From Rhodovastum sp963709085 (GTDB lineage Bacteria > Pseudomonadota > Alphaproteobacteria > Acetobacterales > Acetobacteraceae), in NCBI GenBank assembly GCA_963709085.1, contig CAVPVB010000007.1, positions 1,240,001 through 1,304,000 on the forward strand: a stretch of DNA of 64,000 bases, in the 5' to 3' direction. Below the pieces are notes generated by a model. That model made no database searches. It was not told the DNA's origin and saw only the letters and a list, made by a program, of their open reading frames with translations. The translations under genes and the position numbers were made by a program. Positions 8,918 to 18,386 of the stretch are shown here, one piece after another (positions within the stretch are counted from its first letter, which is position 1; each line of letters begins with the position of its first letter).

Positions 8918-9891
8918 ACCTGCTGCCGGATTTTCGCTGTCACCGTCCGGCCACGCTGGAGGAGGCGGTGCGGCTCAAGGCCGCCTCGCCGGAGACGCGC
9001 TTCGTGGCCGGTGGCACCGATCTGTTGGTCAATCTGCGGCGCGGCCTTGGCGAACCCTCGGCGTTGATCGACCTGACCGCCATTGCCGATCTGGCCACCA
9101 TCCGCCGCGACGGGGATGCGCTTTGGCTGGGGGGCGGGGTGACGCTGGCCGATCTCGCCCGCCATCCCGACATCCTGGCCGACTATCCGGCGCTTGCCGA
9201 GGCGGCGCTGGCGGTGGCCGGCCCTACCCACCGGGCGGCAGCGACACTGGGCGGCAATATGTGTCAGGCCACCCGCTGCATCTTCTACAACCAGAGCGAA
9301 TGGTGGCGCGAGGCCAATAGCTTTTGCCTGAAATACCAGGGCGACAAATGCCATGTCGTGGCCAAAAGCGACCGCTGCTACGCCACCTATCACGGCGATA
9401 TCGCGCCGGTGCTGATGGTGATGGACGCCGAGGCGGTGGTGGTTGGACCGGACGGCGTCCGCCGCCTGAAAATCGCCGCGCTGTACCGCGAAATCGGCTC
9501 CGATCATCTGACTCTGGCCGCCGGTGAGGTGCTGGCGGTGGTGGTGCTGCCACCGCCGCAGTATGGCCGGCACGCCGCCTATGCCAAGGTGCGCATTCGC
9601 GACGCCATCGATTTTCCTTTGGCCGGCGTGGCAGCGGCGCTCAGGCGCGACGGCGACGTCATCGGCGACCTCAAGCTGGCGATCACCGGCACCAACTCGG
9701 CGCCGCTGGAAATTTCCACCGACGCGTTGATCGGGCGGGCCTGGAATGACAATGCCGCAGCCATGCTTGCGCAAGGCTTGCGGAAGACGGCCAATGTACT
9801 TCGCACCACGGTGGTGGGGGCAAGTTACCGCCGGCGGGTGCTGCAGGCGGTTGCCCGACGGCTTGTGGATACACTGTGGGATAAGGCATAA
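8914..9891 (+). CDS. hcrB: 4-hydroxybenzoyl-CoA reductase, beta (FAD + [4Fe-4S]) subunit
   Basis: FAD-binding medium subunit, 325 residues. The loop that distinguishes 4-hydroxybenzoyl-CoA reductase from other members of the family is present: Cys122, Cys138, Cys146 and Cys155 within 'TRCIFYNQSEWW' to 'KSDRCYATYHGD', which in the Thauera enzyme bind an extra [4Fe-4S] cluster. FAD motif 'FVAGGTDLLVN' and 'AAATLGGNMCQ' are visible. This loop makes the assignment specific rather than generic xanthine dehydrogenase. Start ATG 8914 overlaps the hcrA stop. The enzyme works in the reverse direction to most relatives, with electrons from low-potential ferredoxin. Confidence 0.95.
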   Translation: MNLLPDFRCHRPATLEEAVRLKAASPETRFVAGGTDLLVNLRRGLGEPSALIDLTAIADLATIRRDGDALWLGGGVTLADLARHPDILADYPALAEAALAVAGPTHRAAATLGGNMCQATRCIFYNQSEWWREANSFCLKYQGDKCHVVAKSDRCYATYHGDIAPVLMVMDAEAVVVGPDGVRRLKIAALYREIGSDHLTLAAGEVLAVVVLPPPQYGRHAAYAKVRIRDAIDFPLAGVAAALRRDGDVIGDLKLAITGTNSAPLEISTDALIGRAWNDNAAAMLAQGLRKTANVLRTTVVGASYRRRVLQAVARRLVDTLWDKA

Positions 9892-10005
9892 CCGTCGGCG
9901 CCATATTCGATCCAGTGCGCATTGATGCTTGTTGCGGCCCGCATCTCTCGGCAAATTGACGCCGCGGCCGATCTCGCGGTCGTCGAGGAAACGGAGGTCC
10001 ACCCA

Positions 10006-11217
10006 ATGAACGAGGCGACGGTCGCACCGCAGGCTGCAACGGGCAAGCTCGGCCCGTTCCAGTGGGACGACGCCCTGCTGCTCAATGACCAGCTGACCGA
10101 GGACGAGCGCGCCATCCGCGACGCCGCCCACGCCTACTGCCAGGAGAAGCTGTTTCCGCGCATCCTCATGGCTAACCGGCACGAGCATTTCGACCGGGAG
10201 ATCATGAACGAGTTCGGCGAGCTGGGCTTCCTCGGCGCGACGCTGGACAGCCATGACTGCGCAGGCGTGTCCTACGTCGCCTATGGGCTGATCTCGCGCG
10301 AAATCGAACGCGTCGATTCCGGCTATCGCAGCGCCTTTTCGGTGCAGTCCTCGCTGGTCATGTATCCGATCTATGCCTTTGGATCGGAGGCGCAGAAGGA
10401 CAAGTACCTGCCGAAGCTGCGGACCGGCGAGTGGGTCGGCTGCTTCGGCCTGACCGAGCCCGATGGCGGCTCCGATCCCGGCAGCATGCGCACCCGCGCG
10501 CGCCGCAGCGGCGACGGCTTCGTGCTGAACGGATCGAAGACATGGATCTCCAATGCGCCGATCGCTGACGTTTTCCTGGTCTGGGCCAAGGACGATGAGG
10601 GCGACATCCGCGGCTTTTTGGTCGACCGCGGCACACCCGGCATCACGGCACCGAAGATCGAAGGCAAATTCAGCCTGCGGGCTTCGGTTACCGGCATGAT
10701 CATGCTTTCCGACGTGCTGGTTCCGGCGGAGTCCGTGCTGCCCAAAGTGAAGGGGCTACGCGGACCGTTCTCCTGCCTCAACAACGCCCGCTACGGCATC
10801 GCCTGGGGCGCGCTGGGGGCAGCCGAGTTCTGCTGGCACGCGGCACGCCAGTACACGCTCGATCGCCGCGTGTTCGGCCGGCCACTCGCGGCGACGCAGC
10901 TTGTGCAGAAGAAGCTGGCGGATATGCAAACCGAGATCACGCTCGGGCTGCAATCGGTGCTGCGGGTCGGCCGATTGCTCGACGAGCATCGCGCCGCCCC
11001 CGAGATGATCAGCCTGGTGAAGCGCAATTCCTGCGGCAAGGCGCTGGACATTGCCCGGGTTGCCCGCGACATGCATGGCGGCAACGGCATTGTGGATGAG
11101 TACCACGTGATCCGGCACATGATGAACCTGGAGACGGTGAACACCTACGAGGGCACGCATGACGTGCATGCGCTGATCCTCGGGCGGGCACAGACCGGTA
11201 TTTCTGCGTTCGCCTGA
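10006..11217 (+). CDS. gcdH: Glutaryl-CoA dehydrogenase (decarboxylating)
   Basis: FAD acyl-CoA dehydrogenase of 403 residues that oxidises and decarboxylates glutaryl-CoA to crotonyl-CoA. The C-terminal 'TYEGTHDVHALILGRAQTG' carries the catalytic glutamate in the form typical of glutaryl-CoA dehydrogenases, and 'GCFGLTEPDGGSDP' is the substrate and flavin region. Start ATG 10006 follows 'ggagg' by 9 bases. It lies 114 bases after hcrB in the same direction. Glutaryl-CoA (or 3-hydroxypimelyl-CoA-derived products) arises in the lower benzoyl-CoA pathway, so the gene fits the hcr neighbourhood. Lysine or tryptophan breakdown is an alternative role. Confidence 0.9.
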   Translation: MNEATVAPQAATGKLGPFQWDDALLLNDQLTEDERAIRDAAHAYCQEKLFPRILMANRHEHFDREIMNEFGELGFLGATLDSHDCAGVSYVAYGLISREIERVDSGYRSAFSVQSSLVMYPIYAFGSEAQKDKYLPKLRTGEWVGCFGLTEPDGGSDPGSMRTRARRSGDGFVLNGSKTWISNAPIADVFLVWAKDDEGDIRGFLVDRGTPGITAPKIEGKFSLRASVTGMIMLSDVLVPAESVLPKVKGLRGPFSCLNNARYGIAWGALGAAEFCWHAARQYTLDRRVFGRPLAATQLVQKKLADMQTEITLGLQSVLRVGRLLDEHRAAPEMISLVKRNSCGKALDIARVARDMHGGNGIVDEYHVIRHMMNLETVNTYEGTHDVHALILGRAQTGISAFA

Positions 11218-11251
11218 TCTCAACCTGCAAAAGCGCCCGGAGCGTTGCCCC

Positions 11252-11280
11252 TGGACCCCATTCTCAAAGAATGGGGTCCA
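11252..11280. terminator. Bidirectional terminator between gcdH and the convergent flavoprotein gene
   Basis: Perfect 12-bp stem TGGACCCCATTC / GAATGGGGTCCA with loop TCAAA, placed between the convergent stops at 11217 and 11302. No long T-run follows on either side, but position and stem strength argue for a stop signal. The stem shares the 'tggacccc' core with the palindromic units at 60.9-61.1 kb. Confidence 0.65.
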
Positions 11281-11301
11281 GTGCAGGGTCCTGGCCTTTT
11301 C

Positions 11302-14300
11302 TTACTCTCCGGCGATCGCCATTCTGGCATCAAGCTTGCGCAGTGTCCGATCGATCCACAACTTGGTCAGCTTCTCCTGCAGCGAATTCTGCCGCAGCCG
11401 TTCGTTGAGCGCCGGGAAATCCACCCGATCGAGCGGCTGGTCCTGGTTGAAGCAGGAGAAGATCACCGTCCGTTCGCCGGTCTCGGGGTCGATCTGCGGT
11501 TGCAGGCACTGGGCGCAGACTTCCTTCATCATGCACTGCATCGGCGAGTTGATGCTGCCGATCGCGGTGTGTCCCGGCCGCAGATAGGGCGCCAGCACCC
11601 CGCGCCGCGCCACGCCGACCGCCTGCATCATGCGGTCCGAGCCGATGACCAGCAGGTGCTCGGCCTCGTTCAGCGGAATCGGCTGGCCGTCCAGCCTGCC
11701 GGCGCCATAGGCGGCGATCGCCTGCACGATATTGCCGACGAAGCTGCGATCCTGGGGACGGGTCGGGGTGAAGCCGGGCGCCTCGTCGCAGCACCAGATG
11801 ATCACGTCGGCGGCGCGCTCGATTTCCTCCAGCTTGTAGCGGTCGCGCAGCGCCTTGTAGCCGGCGAAGTAGATCACCCGGCTGCCGGCCGCGCGCAGCG
11901 CCGCCCCGATCGAGAACAGCACCGCATTGCCGAGGCCGCCGCCGATCAGGGCGACGGTGGTGTTGGGGTGGATGTCGGTGGGCGTGCCGGTCGGCCCCAT
12001 CAGCACCACGCGCTCGCCCGGCTGCAGATGGGCGCATAGATCGGAACTGCCGCCCATCTCCAGCGCAATCACCGAGAGCAGCCCGCGCGCCTTGTCGGTC
12101 CAGGCGCCGGTCATCGCCAGCCCCTCCATCGACAGCAGCGTCGTGCCCAGCCCGGCTTCGGTCAGACGGGGGGCGTTCATTTCGTAGTTCTGCAGCCGGT
12201 AGAACTGGCCGGGGCGGAAGGCGCGGGAAGCGGCCGGGGCGCGCAGCACCACTTCGACGATGTTCGGCGTCAGCCGGTTCACCGCATGCACGCAGGCGGT
12301 GAGTTCGTCGCGGCAGCGGGTAATCAGGTCCCGCCCGGACACCGGCGAGGGCGCAAGCTGGGCCAGCACCCGGCTGACCAGCGGATAGCCGCGCTTGGCG
12401 CTGCCCATGGCCTTGACGACGTTGCCGAAGAAACTCGGGTGCAGATCGCCGAAGAAGCTGATGAAGCGGCCTTCGCCGGTGCGGTGCATCAGGATGTGGC
12501 TGTCATCCGGCTTGGCCAGCGAACGCACCGGCGTGACCGGATTGCCCTCGATGTCCACCGCCTGGAAGTATTTGCCGTCCAGCCGGATGCGGCCCTCCTG
12601 CATCGCACCCGGCTCGCGCGCCAGCACCGTGTTGGGCTGGGTGCCGGCGGCCACCAGCACGGCGCGCGCCGGCAGCACCACTTCGGTGCCGTCGGCGCGG
12701 GCGCAGCGCAGCCCGGCGGCGTGGCCGAAGCGATCCACCTCGACGGCGACCGGGGCGAGGCCCTGGGCGAACCGCACCGCCTCCTCCATCGCCTTCGCCA
12801 CTTCCTCGTGGTTGAGCGTGTAGGACGGGCTTTCGGTCAGCTTGCGGCGATAGGCGACGGTCGCCCCGCCCCAGGATTCCAGCAACTCAGCCAGCCGGGG
12901 CAGACGGCCCGCGGCGGCGGCGGCGTCGCGCTCGGCGCGGATCGCCTCGGCATGGCTGAGGAACTCGGCGGCGATCTCCGCTTCCTCCTCGCTCCAGGCG
13001 GCACGCACCGCCGCCTCGCCGCGCTCGGCGACCAGGGTGCGGTAGCGCAGCGCGAACTTCTCCACCTGCCGCACATAGTAGGCGAGGCTTTCGGTCGCGG
13101 TGTCGATGGCGGTCAGGCCGCCGCCGATCACCACCACCGGCAGGCGCAGCTGCAGGTTGGCGATGGAGGACAGCTTCGCCGCCCCGGTGAGTTGCAGCCC
13201 CATCAGGAAATCGCTGGCCTGGCGCACGCCGCGGGCGAGCCCGTTCGGCATGTCGATGATGGTCGGCCGCCCCGCGCCCATGCACAGCGCCACATGGTCG
13301 AAGCCCATCGCCCAGGCATCGTCCACCGACAGGGTGGCGCCGCCGCCGAAGCGCACGCCACCGAAGGCGGCGAAGGCGGTGCGCCGCTCCAGCAGGATGC
13401 GGATCAGCTTGAGGTAGTTCTTGTTCCAGCGCACGGTGATGCCGTACTCGGCGACGCCGCCGAAGCCGGCCATCACCCGGTCATCGAGGTTCTCGTACAG
13501 CGTCTCGACATCGCGCACCGGCCGGCGCGGATCGAAGCCGAGCGGCTCCAGCTTCAGCCCGTCAATCGCCACCACGGTGTGGCCATCGTTCAGCAAATGG
13601 TGCGCGAGGGTAAAGCCGGCCGGACCGAGGCCGACGATCAGCACTTTCCGCCCCAACTCCGGCAACGGCAGCGGCCGGCGGATATCCAGCGGGTTCCAGC
13701 GGGTCAGCAGCGAATAGATTTCGAACCCCCAGGGCAGCCCGAGCACATCCTTGAGGATGGCGGTCTCGGCCTGCGGGATATCGACCGGCTCCTGCTTCTG
13801 ATAGATGCAGGCCTTCATGCAATCGTTGCAGATGCGGTGGCCGGTGGCCGCCAGCATCGGGTTGTCGATGGCAATCGTCGCGAAAGCGCCGAGGACAAAA
13901 CCCTGCGCCCGCAGGGAATGCATTTCGCTGATCTTCACTTCCAGCGGGCAGCCCGCCAGGGCGACGCCGAACGGCGATTTCTGGAATCCGCCACTCTTGC
14001 GGTCCTTCAGGCCGCGGCTGCAGGAATCCTTGCCCTGCGAATGGCACCAGATGCAGTAATTCATCTGGTCGAGCGCCTGCTGGTCGTTCATGCCCGGATC
14101 GGTCAGGGCGAACCCTTCGCGATGGCGCCATTCATGCTCAGGCAGGCGCTGCATCGTCACGCCGTGGCGTTCGATGGTCTCCACCGGCACCAGGCGCTGC
14201 GGATCGGGCTTCTGCGGCACCCGGAACAGGGTGCCGCCGGCGTGCGCGGCGCGACCCTCCGGCGTCAGCGTCGCCCAGGCGGCGTATTGCATGGCGAGGT

Positions 14301-14769
14301 CGATCAGCGGCGTGCGATCGTTACGCTGCCACGCCTCGACATGGGTGGCGAAGCTGATTTCGGTGAGCGGCATGGTCATCTCGGCTTCCAGCGCCGCGCG
14401 CAGGGCGGCGCCGTCGAAGCCGGACGGGTCAGGGAATTTCTTCACCGCCTGGCGCTGCACGAACAGCCGCTTGCAGGCATGCACCGGATCGAGCTGGCGG
14501 GTGCGCGCCACCAGCGCCTCCAGCGCCTCCTCCAGCCCGAACAACTGCGACACGAAATCTTCCAGCACCGGCCCCAGCGCCATGATCAGATGGCTCTCGG
14601 CCAGCGGCTCCAGCGCGTCCGGCGCGGCTCGCGCGGCCAGCAGCCGGGCTTGCAGGTCCGGGTCACGGGACGCCAGCTGGGCCAGGAATTGCCGGTCAAG
14701 CGCGGCCAGTCCCTCGCGCGTGGCGAGCGAGGCGAAGGTTGCGCCGAAGCCCAGGGAAGGGACATTCAT
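11302..14769 (-). CDS. Single-chain GltD/NfnB-like plus PyrK/NfnA-like flavoprotein oxidoreductase
   Basis: 1155 residues in three parts. An N-terminal region of about 240 residues is unknown. A GltD/NfnB-like middle follows: cysteines 'YCIWCHSQGKDSC', 'AGCPLEV', 'HRICNDCMKAC' (GltD-type [4Fe-4S] pattern), FAD motif 'VLIVGLGPAGFTLAHHL', second nucleotide motif 'VVVIGGGLTAIDTATE'. The last 300 residues look like PyrK/NfnA: FAD site 'FRPGQFYRLQNYE', pyridine-nucleotide site 'VALIGGGLGNAVLF', and cysteines 'CMMKEVCAQC' plus 'FSCFNQ' for a [2Fe-2S] cluster. Probably moves electrons between NAD(P)H and ferredoxin. Start 14769 has 'gaggac' upstream; two earlier in-frame starts exist. It lies 91 bases after the aryl-CoA ligase, same strand, so it is likely co-transcribed. 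Confidence 0.75.
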   Translation of the reverse strand: MNVPSLGFGATFASLATREGLAALDRQFLAQLASRDPDLQARLLAARAAPDALEPLAESHLIMALGPVLEDFVSQLFGLEEALEALVARTRQLDPVHACKRLFVQRQAVKKFPDPSGFDGAALRAALEAEMTMPLTEISFATHVEAWQRNDRTPLIDLAMQYAAWATLTPEGRAAHAGGTLFRVPQKPDPQRLVPVETIERHGVTMQRLPEHEWRHREGFALTDPGMNDQQALDQMNYCIWCHSQGKDSCSRGLKDRKSGGFQKSPFGVALAGCPLEVKISEMHSLRAQGFVLGAFATIAIDNPMLAATGHRICNDCMKACIYQKQEPVDIPQAETAILKDVLGLPWGFEIYSLLTRWNPLDIRRPLPLPELGRKVLIVGLGPAGFTLAHHLLNDGHTVVAIDGLKLEPLGFDPRRPVRDVETLYENLDDRVMAGFGGVAEYGITVRWNKNYLKLIRILLERRTAFAAFGGVRFGGGATLSVDDAWAMGFDHVALCMGAGRPTIIDMPNGLARGVRQASDFLMGLQLTGAAKLSSIANLQLRLPVVVIGGGLTAIDTATESLAYYVRQVEKFALRYRTLVAERGEAAVRAAWSEEEAEIAAEFLSHAEAIRAERDAAAAAGRLPRLAELLESWGGATVAYRRKLTESPSYTLNHEEVAKAMEEAVRFAQGLAPVAVEVDRFGHAAGLRCARADGTEVVLPARAVLVAAGTQPNTVLAREPGAMQEGRIRLDGKYFQAVDIEGNPVTPVRSLAKPDDSHILMHRTGEGRFISFFGDLHPSFFGNVVKAMGSAKRGYPLVSRVLAQLAPSPVSGRDLITRCRDELTACVHAVNRLTPNIVEVVLRAPAASRAFRPGQFYRLQNYEMNAPRLTEAGLGTTLLSMEGLAMTGAWTDKARGLLSVIALEMGGSSDLCAHLQPGERVVLMGPTGTPTDIHPNTTVALIGGGLGNAVLFSIGAALRAAGSRVIYFAGYKALRDRYKLEEIERAADVIIWCCDEAPGFTPTRPQDRSFVGNIVQAIAAYGAGRLDGQPIPLNEAEHLLVIGSDRMMQAVGVARRGVLAPYLRPGHTAIGSINSPMQCMMKEVCAQCLQPQIDPETGERTVIFSCFNQDQPLDRVDFPALNERLRQNSLQEKLTKLWIDRTLRKLDARMAIAGE

Positions 14770-14860
14770 GTATCGGTCCTCGGTATCACGCACGGCCATC
14801 ACATCAGCCGGCACAGGAGGGAGGGAAAGAGACCGCTCCAGCGATGGATTGCGCCCGCGA

Positions 14861-16453
14861 TCACGCCGGTGCGGTCTTCGCTCCGGCGCGCAGCCGGAAG
14901 CGCTGGATTTTTCCGGTGGCGGTCTTGGGCAGTTCCGCGACGACGTGGACCCAGCGCGGATATTTGTAGCTGGCCAAGCCCTGTTTGCAGTGCTCGACCA
15001 GCGCCGCCTCGATGCCGTCCGCGGCCGCTTGCTTCAGCACCACCCAGGCTTCCGGCTTGATCATGCCATCGGCGTCGGCGCGGCCGACCACGGCGGCTTC
15101 GAGCACGTCCGGATGTTCGATCAGGCGGGCCTCGATCTCGAACGGGGAGCACCAGATGCCGCCGACCTTCATCATGTCGTCGTTACGGCCGCAATAGACG
15201 TAGTAGCCATCTTCATCCTGTCGGTAGACATCGCCGGTTTCGAGCCACCCATCGACCATGCTGCGGGCGGTGTGCTCGGGTTTGTTCCAGTAGCAGCGCG
15301 CCGTTGAGCCGCCGCGGACCACCAGCCGCCCGCTTTCGCCCGGGGGCACCGGCCGGTTGTCCTCGCCGAGAATGCGGGCATCATAGCCGGGCACCACGCG
15401 GCCGGTGGTGCCGGGACGGATGTCGCCGGGGGCGTTGCAGATGAACATGTTCAGCGCCTCGGTCGAGCCAATGCCGTCCAGGATGACCGTGCCGGTCGCC
15501 TCATTCCAGCGCTTGAAAATATGGGTCGGCAGCGCTTCCCCGGCGGAGACGCAGAGGCGGACTGAGGAGAAATCGGCCGGCCGGGTCGCCATGGCATGCA
15601 GTTGCATGGCGAACAATGTGGGCACACCGAAATAGAGGGTCGGGCGGAACTTGCGCACGATGTCGAAAGTGGATTGGGCGGTCGGCCGTTCGGCCAGCAG
15701 CGCCGCGGTGCCGCCGACCCAAAGCGGAAACGTCATGCCGTTGCCGAGACCGAAGGCGAAGAATAGCTTGGCGGCCGAGAAGAACACGTCGTCTTCGGTG
15801 GCACCGAGCAGGTCTCGGCCCATGTATTGGCTGGTAACCACCATGGCGCGCTGCCGGTGCACCGCGCCCTTGGGCCGGCCGGTCGAGCCGGATGAATACA
15901 GCCAGAAACAATCATCGTCGGCGCTCGCAAGTGCCGGGACCAGGCTGGACGGCGCTTCGGCGAGCAGGGCGCGCAGGCTGCGGCCCTCGCCTTCCACCCG
16001 CAGGGCCACAGGCGGGCGGGGCGTGATGCCGGCGAGCGCGACCTCGACGGCGCCGGCGAACTCGGGCGAGAAAACGACGGCGGTGCAGGCGGAATCCTCG
16101 ATCATGTAATGGTAGTCGCCGGCGGTCAGCAGGGTGTTGAGCGGCACCGGCACGATGCCGGCGCGGATGGCACCCCAGAACAGGTAGAAGAACTCCGCAC
16201 AGTCCTTCACGACCATGAGCATGCGATCGCCGCGGGTGAGGCCGAGTGCCAGCAATGCGTTGCCACAACGTTGCACCCGTTCGGCGAGTTCCGCGTAGGT
16301 CACGTCGCCGTCCACAGTGCGGATGGCAATCCTGGCGCCGCGCCCCTCGGCGAGGTGACGATCGATGAACGGCAGGGTGACGTTGAAGCGTGCGGCGAAC
16401 GACAGATGGGTCGGCCGGATCGAGCGATCGACCGTGACGCCGAAATCCCGCAT
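14861..16453 (-). CDS. Benzoate-CoA ligase family enzyme (aryl-CoA synthetase)
   Basis: AMP-forming ligase of 530 residues. The ATP motif reads 'WLYSSGSTGRPKGAVH', a form typical of the benzoate/4-hydroxybenzoate/2-aminobenzoate-CoA ligase branch; further motifs are 'GIGSTEALNMFI', 'WLETGDVYRQDEDGY' and the C-terminal lysine in 'PKTATGKIQRFRLR'. It would activate an aromatic acid to its CoA thioester; given hcrCAB and the phenol locus, 4-hydroxybenzoate is a natural candidate, but the substrate cannot be read from sequence alone. Start ATG 16453 has 'gagggag' 8 bases upstream. First gene of a two-gene unit with the 1155-residue flavoprotein. Confidence 0.85.
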   Translation of the reverse strand: MRDFGVTVDRSIRPTHLSFAARFNVTLPFIDRHLAEGRGARIAIRTVDGDVTYAELAERVQRCGNALLALGLTRGDRMLMVVKDCAEFFYLFWGAIRAGIVPVPLNTLLTAGDYHYMIEDSACTAVVFSPEFAGAVEVALAGITPRPPVALRVEGEGRSLRALLAEAPSSLVPALASADDDCFWLYSSGSTGRPKGAVHRQRAMVVTSQYMGRDLLGATEDDVFFSAAKLFFAFGLGNGMTFPLWVGGTAALLAERPTAQSTFDIVRKFRPTLYFGVPTLFAMQLHAMATRPADFSSVRLCVSAGEALPTHIFKRWNEATGTVILDGIGSTEALNMFICNAPGDIRPGTTGRVVPGYDARILGEDNRPVPPGESGRLVVRGGSTARCYWNKPEHTARSMVDGWLETGDVYRQDEDGYYVYCGRNDDMMKVGGIWCSPFEIEARLIEHPDVLEAAVVGRADADGMIKPEAWVVLKQAAADGIEAALVEHCKQGLASYKYPRWVHVVAELPKTATGKIQRFRLRAGAKTAPA

Positions 16454-16651
16454 TGACGTTTTCTCCCTCGCGCCCGGCAAATTCCCTATTTCCGCACCGG
16501 AATGCCGGATTTCATCTCATTCGGTATCATGGGGGTTTGTCAAGCGGATTCGCTGGGATAAAGGGCTGGCGGGTCGGTGCGGAAGGGCGGAACAGACCAA
16601 CCATTTTGTCCATGACCACCGCACGCTGGCGCCGCGGCGCCTACACCACGA

Positions 16652-17276
16652 TCAGCATTCCGCCCCTGACAACACGGGATGGAGCATCACGCGAAGCCCG
16701 CGCTCAACATATTCATCGACGCTCATCCGTCCGCGGAAGCGCCAGGCCTTCAGTGCCCAGGCATGGCAGAACATCACGATTTGATAAGTGAACAGCTCCA
16801 CATCGATCGGCACGAATATACCGGCGCTGATGCAATCGCGGATGCAGGTCTCGATCAGCGCGTTCGTCTCAAGCTCCAGGGATTTTATGATGTCGCGCCG
16901 TTCCCGCCGCAGGGATTTTGTCTCGCGGTACGCCAGCACCGTCGCGTCGATCGCGCTGTCGTTGACATGGCAATAGCAGGCTGACGGCAGCCCGGAACCG
17001 CTCCAGCGGATCGGACAGGCCGCTCAGCGCCACGGGGATCTGCCGGCGATACGATTCCAGCACCTCCTGCAGGGCCAGAAACAGCAGGTCCTCCTTGTCA
17101 TCGACATACTGGTAGATCAGGCCGACGCTGACCTCGGCCCGCTCAGCAACATCGCGGATGGTCGTGCTATGATAGCCGCGTTCGCCAAAGCAGGCGATCG
17201 CAGCCAAGGTGAGCTGCTGGCGCCGGCGTTCGATGAGAGCGTCGTCTTCGACCTTGGCTTTGGTTCTGGGCCGCAT
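16652..17276 (-). pseudogene. TetR-family regulator, one frameshift
   Basis: N-terminal helix-turn-helix is classical TetR ('RRQQLTLAAIACFGERGYHSTTIRDVAERAEVSVGLIYQYVDDKEDL'). The ligand domain breaks near 16972-16985: the frame of 'RFRAAVSLLLP' must change to 'CYCHVNDSAIDATVLAYRETKSLRRER' and then runs to 'MLHPVLSGAEC'. One extra base at 'gtcagcctgctat' explains it. Joined length about 208 residues, normal for the family; the profile (acyl-CoA-metabolism TetR) fits a repressor of the surrounding CoA pathway that responds to an acyl-CoA. Candidate sites are the inverted repeat just upstream (17300-17328) and the palindrome at 20921-20938. Confidence 0.8.
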
Positions 17277-17299
17277 CCTGTCTCAATGGGTTTGCGACG

Positions 17300-17328
17300 C
17301 GAACTTCCGCTGGTTTCCTGGAAGTTCG
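17300..17328. promoter_or_regulatory. Inverted repeat in front of the tetR gene
   Basis: Perfect 9-bp arms CGAACTTCC / GGAAGTTCG separated by 11 bases, ending 24 bases before the tetR start. A second overlapping pair AAGTTC/GAACTT spans 17322-17339. Position suggests autoregulation; the sequence differs from the 20921 palindrome, so a different protein may bind. Confidence 0.4.
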
Positions 17329-17526
17329 CACGTGAACTTGTATCGTTCCGGATGCACCGGCACGGACAGGTGCACCGGACCATGCGATGAATCTGCATAA
17401 TCCCACGCCGTCATCTTGGCAACACACCGCCCGCGAACCCGCGCGCCGGCACGAACCATCCGGACGGCACTTCAGGTGCAGCCACGTACAGCAGGGTGCC
17501 CAAGGTCTCCGCCGCCTGCCGGCGGG

Positions 17527-18375
17527 TCAGTTGCCCTCGAAGACGGGACGCTTCTTGTCGACGAAAGCCCTGTAGGCACGGCCATAATCGCGCGTCTGCA
17601 TGCAGATCGCCTGGGCCTGCGCCTCGGCCTCGATCGCGTCGTCGACCGACATGTTCCATTCCTGATGAATGCACCGCTTGGTCATCGCGTGGGCGAAGGT
17701 CGGCCCGGTGGCGAGCGAGGCGGCCAGCGCCTGCGCTTCGAGCAGCACCTGCTCCGGCTCGCAGAGCCGGTTGTAGAAGCCGAACCGCACGGCTTCGGCA
17801 CCGTCCATGGCGCGGCCGGTGTAGAGAAGCTCGGCGGCGCGGCCGGCCCCGATGATGCGCGGCAGGATGTTGCACGCACCCATGTCGGCGCCGGCCAGCC
17901 CCACGCGCGTGAACAGGAAGGCGACCTTGCTGGCTGGCGTGCCAAGGCGCAGATCCGAGGCCATGGCGATGATGGCACCAGCACCGGCGCAGATTCCATC
18001 GACACTGGCGACGATCGGCTGCGGACAGGCGCGCATCGCTTTCACGAGGTCGCCGGTCATGCGGCAGAAATCCAGCAGACCCTGCATGTCGCCGGCCTCC
18101 TGCATGCGCACCAGCGGGCCGATGATTTCGTGCACGTCACCGCCCGAGCAGAAATTGCCGCCCGCGCCGGTGACCACAACCACCTTCACCGCATCGGCAT
18201 AGGTCAACGCACGGAAAGTGTCGCGCAGCTCGGCATAGGATTCGAAGGTCAGTGGGTTCTTCCGCTCCGGCCGGTTCAGCGTGATCGTCGCCACCTTCCC
18301 ATCCAGTGACCACAGGAAGTGTTGCGGCTCGAAGCGAGCGAAGTCGATGCGGTTGCGGTCATATTCGAGGGCCAT
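17527..18375 (-). CDS. Enoyl-CoA hydratase/isomerase family protein
   Basis: Crotonase-fold protein of 282 residues. The first oxyanion-hole motif is 'NFCSGGDVHEII' and the second region 'ICAGAGAIIAMASDLRLGTPASKVAF'; glutamate at the usual first catalytic position is replaced by a small residue, so it may not be a plain hydratase. The C-terminus 'YGRAYRAFVDKKRPVFEGN' is typical of the PaaG/BadI-like branch. Start ATG 18375 has 'aggag' that overlaps the stop of the preceding gene (11-base gap), so it is the last gene of the operon with the second crotonase and the AliA-like ligase. Confidence 0.8.
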   Translation of the reverse strand: MALEYDRNRIDFARFEPQHFLWSLDGKVATITLNRPERKNPLTFESYAELRDTFRALTYADAVKVVVVTGAGGNFCSGGDVHEIIGPLVRMQEAGDMQGLLDFCRMTGDLVKAMRACPQPIVASVDGICAGAGAIIAMASDLRLGTPASKVAFLFTRVGLAGADMGACNILPRIIGAGRAAELLYTGRAMDGAEAVRFGFYNRLCEPEQVLLEAQALAASLATGPTFAHAMTKRCIHQEWNMSVDDAIEAEAQAQAICMQTRDYGRAYRAFVDKKRPVFEGN

Positions 18376-18386
18376 GCCGGCTGCTC

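Noticed and set aside
12286..15060. 924-codon ORF on the plus strand
   Set aside because: It is antisense to the 1155-residue flavoprotein, which has clear cofactor motifs; the translation is His/Arg/Gln-rich low complexity typical of the shadow frame of GC-rich genes.
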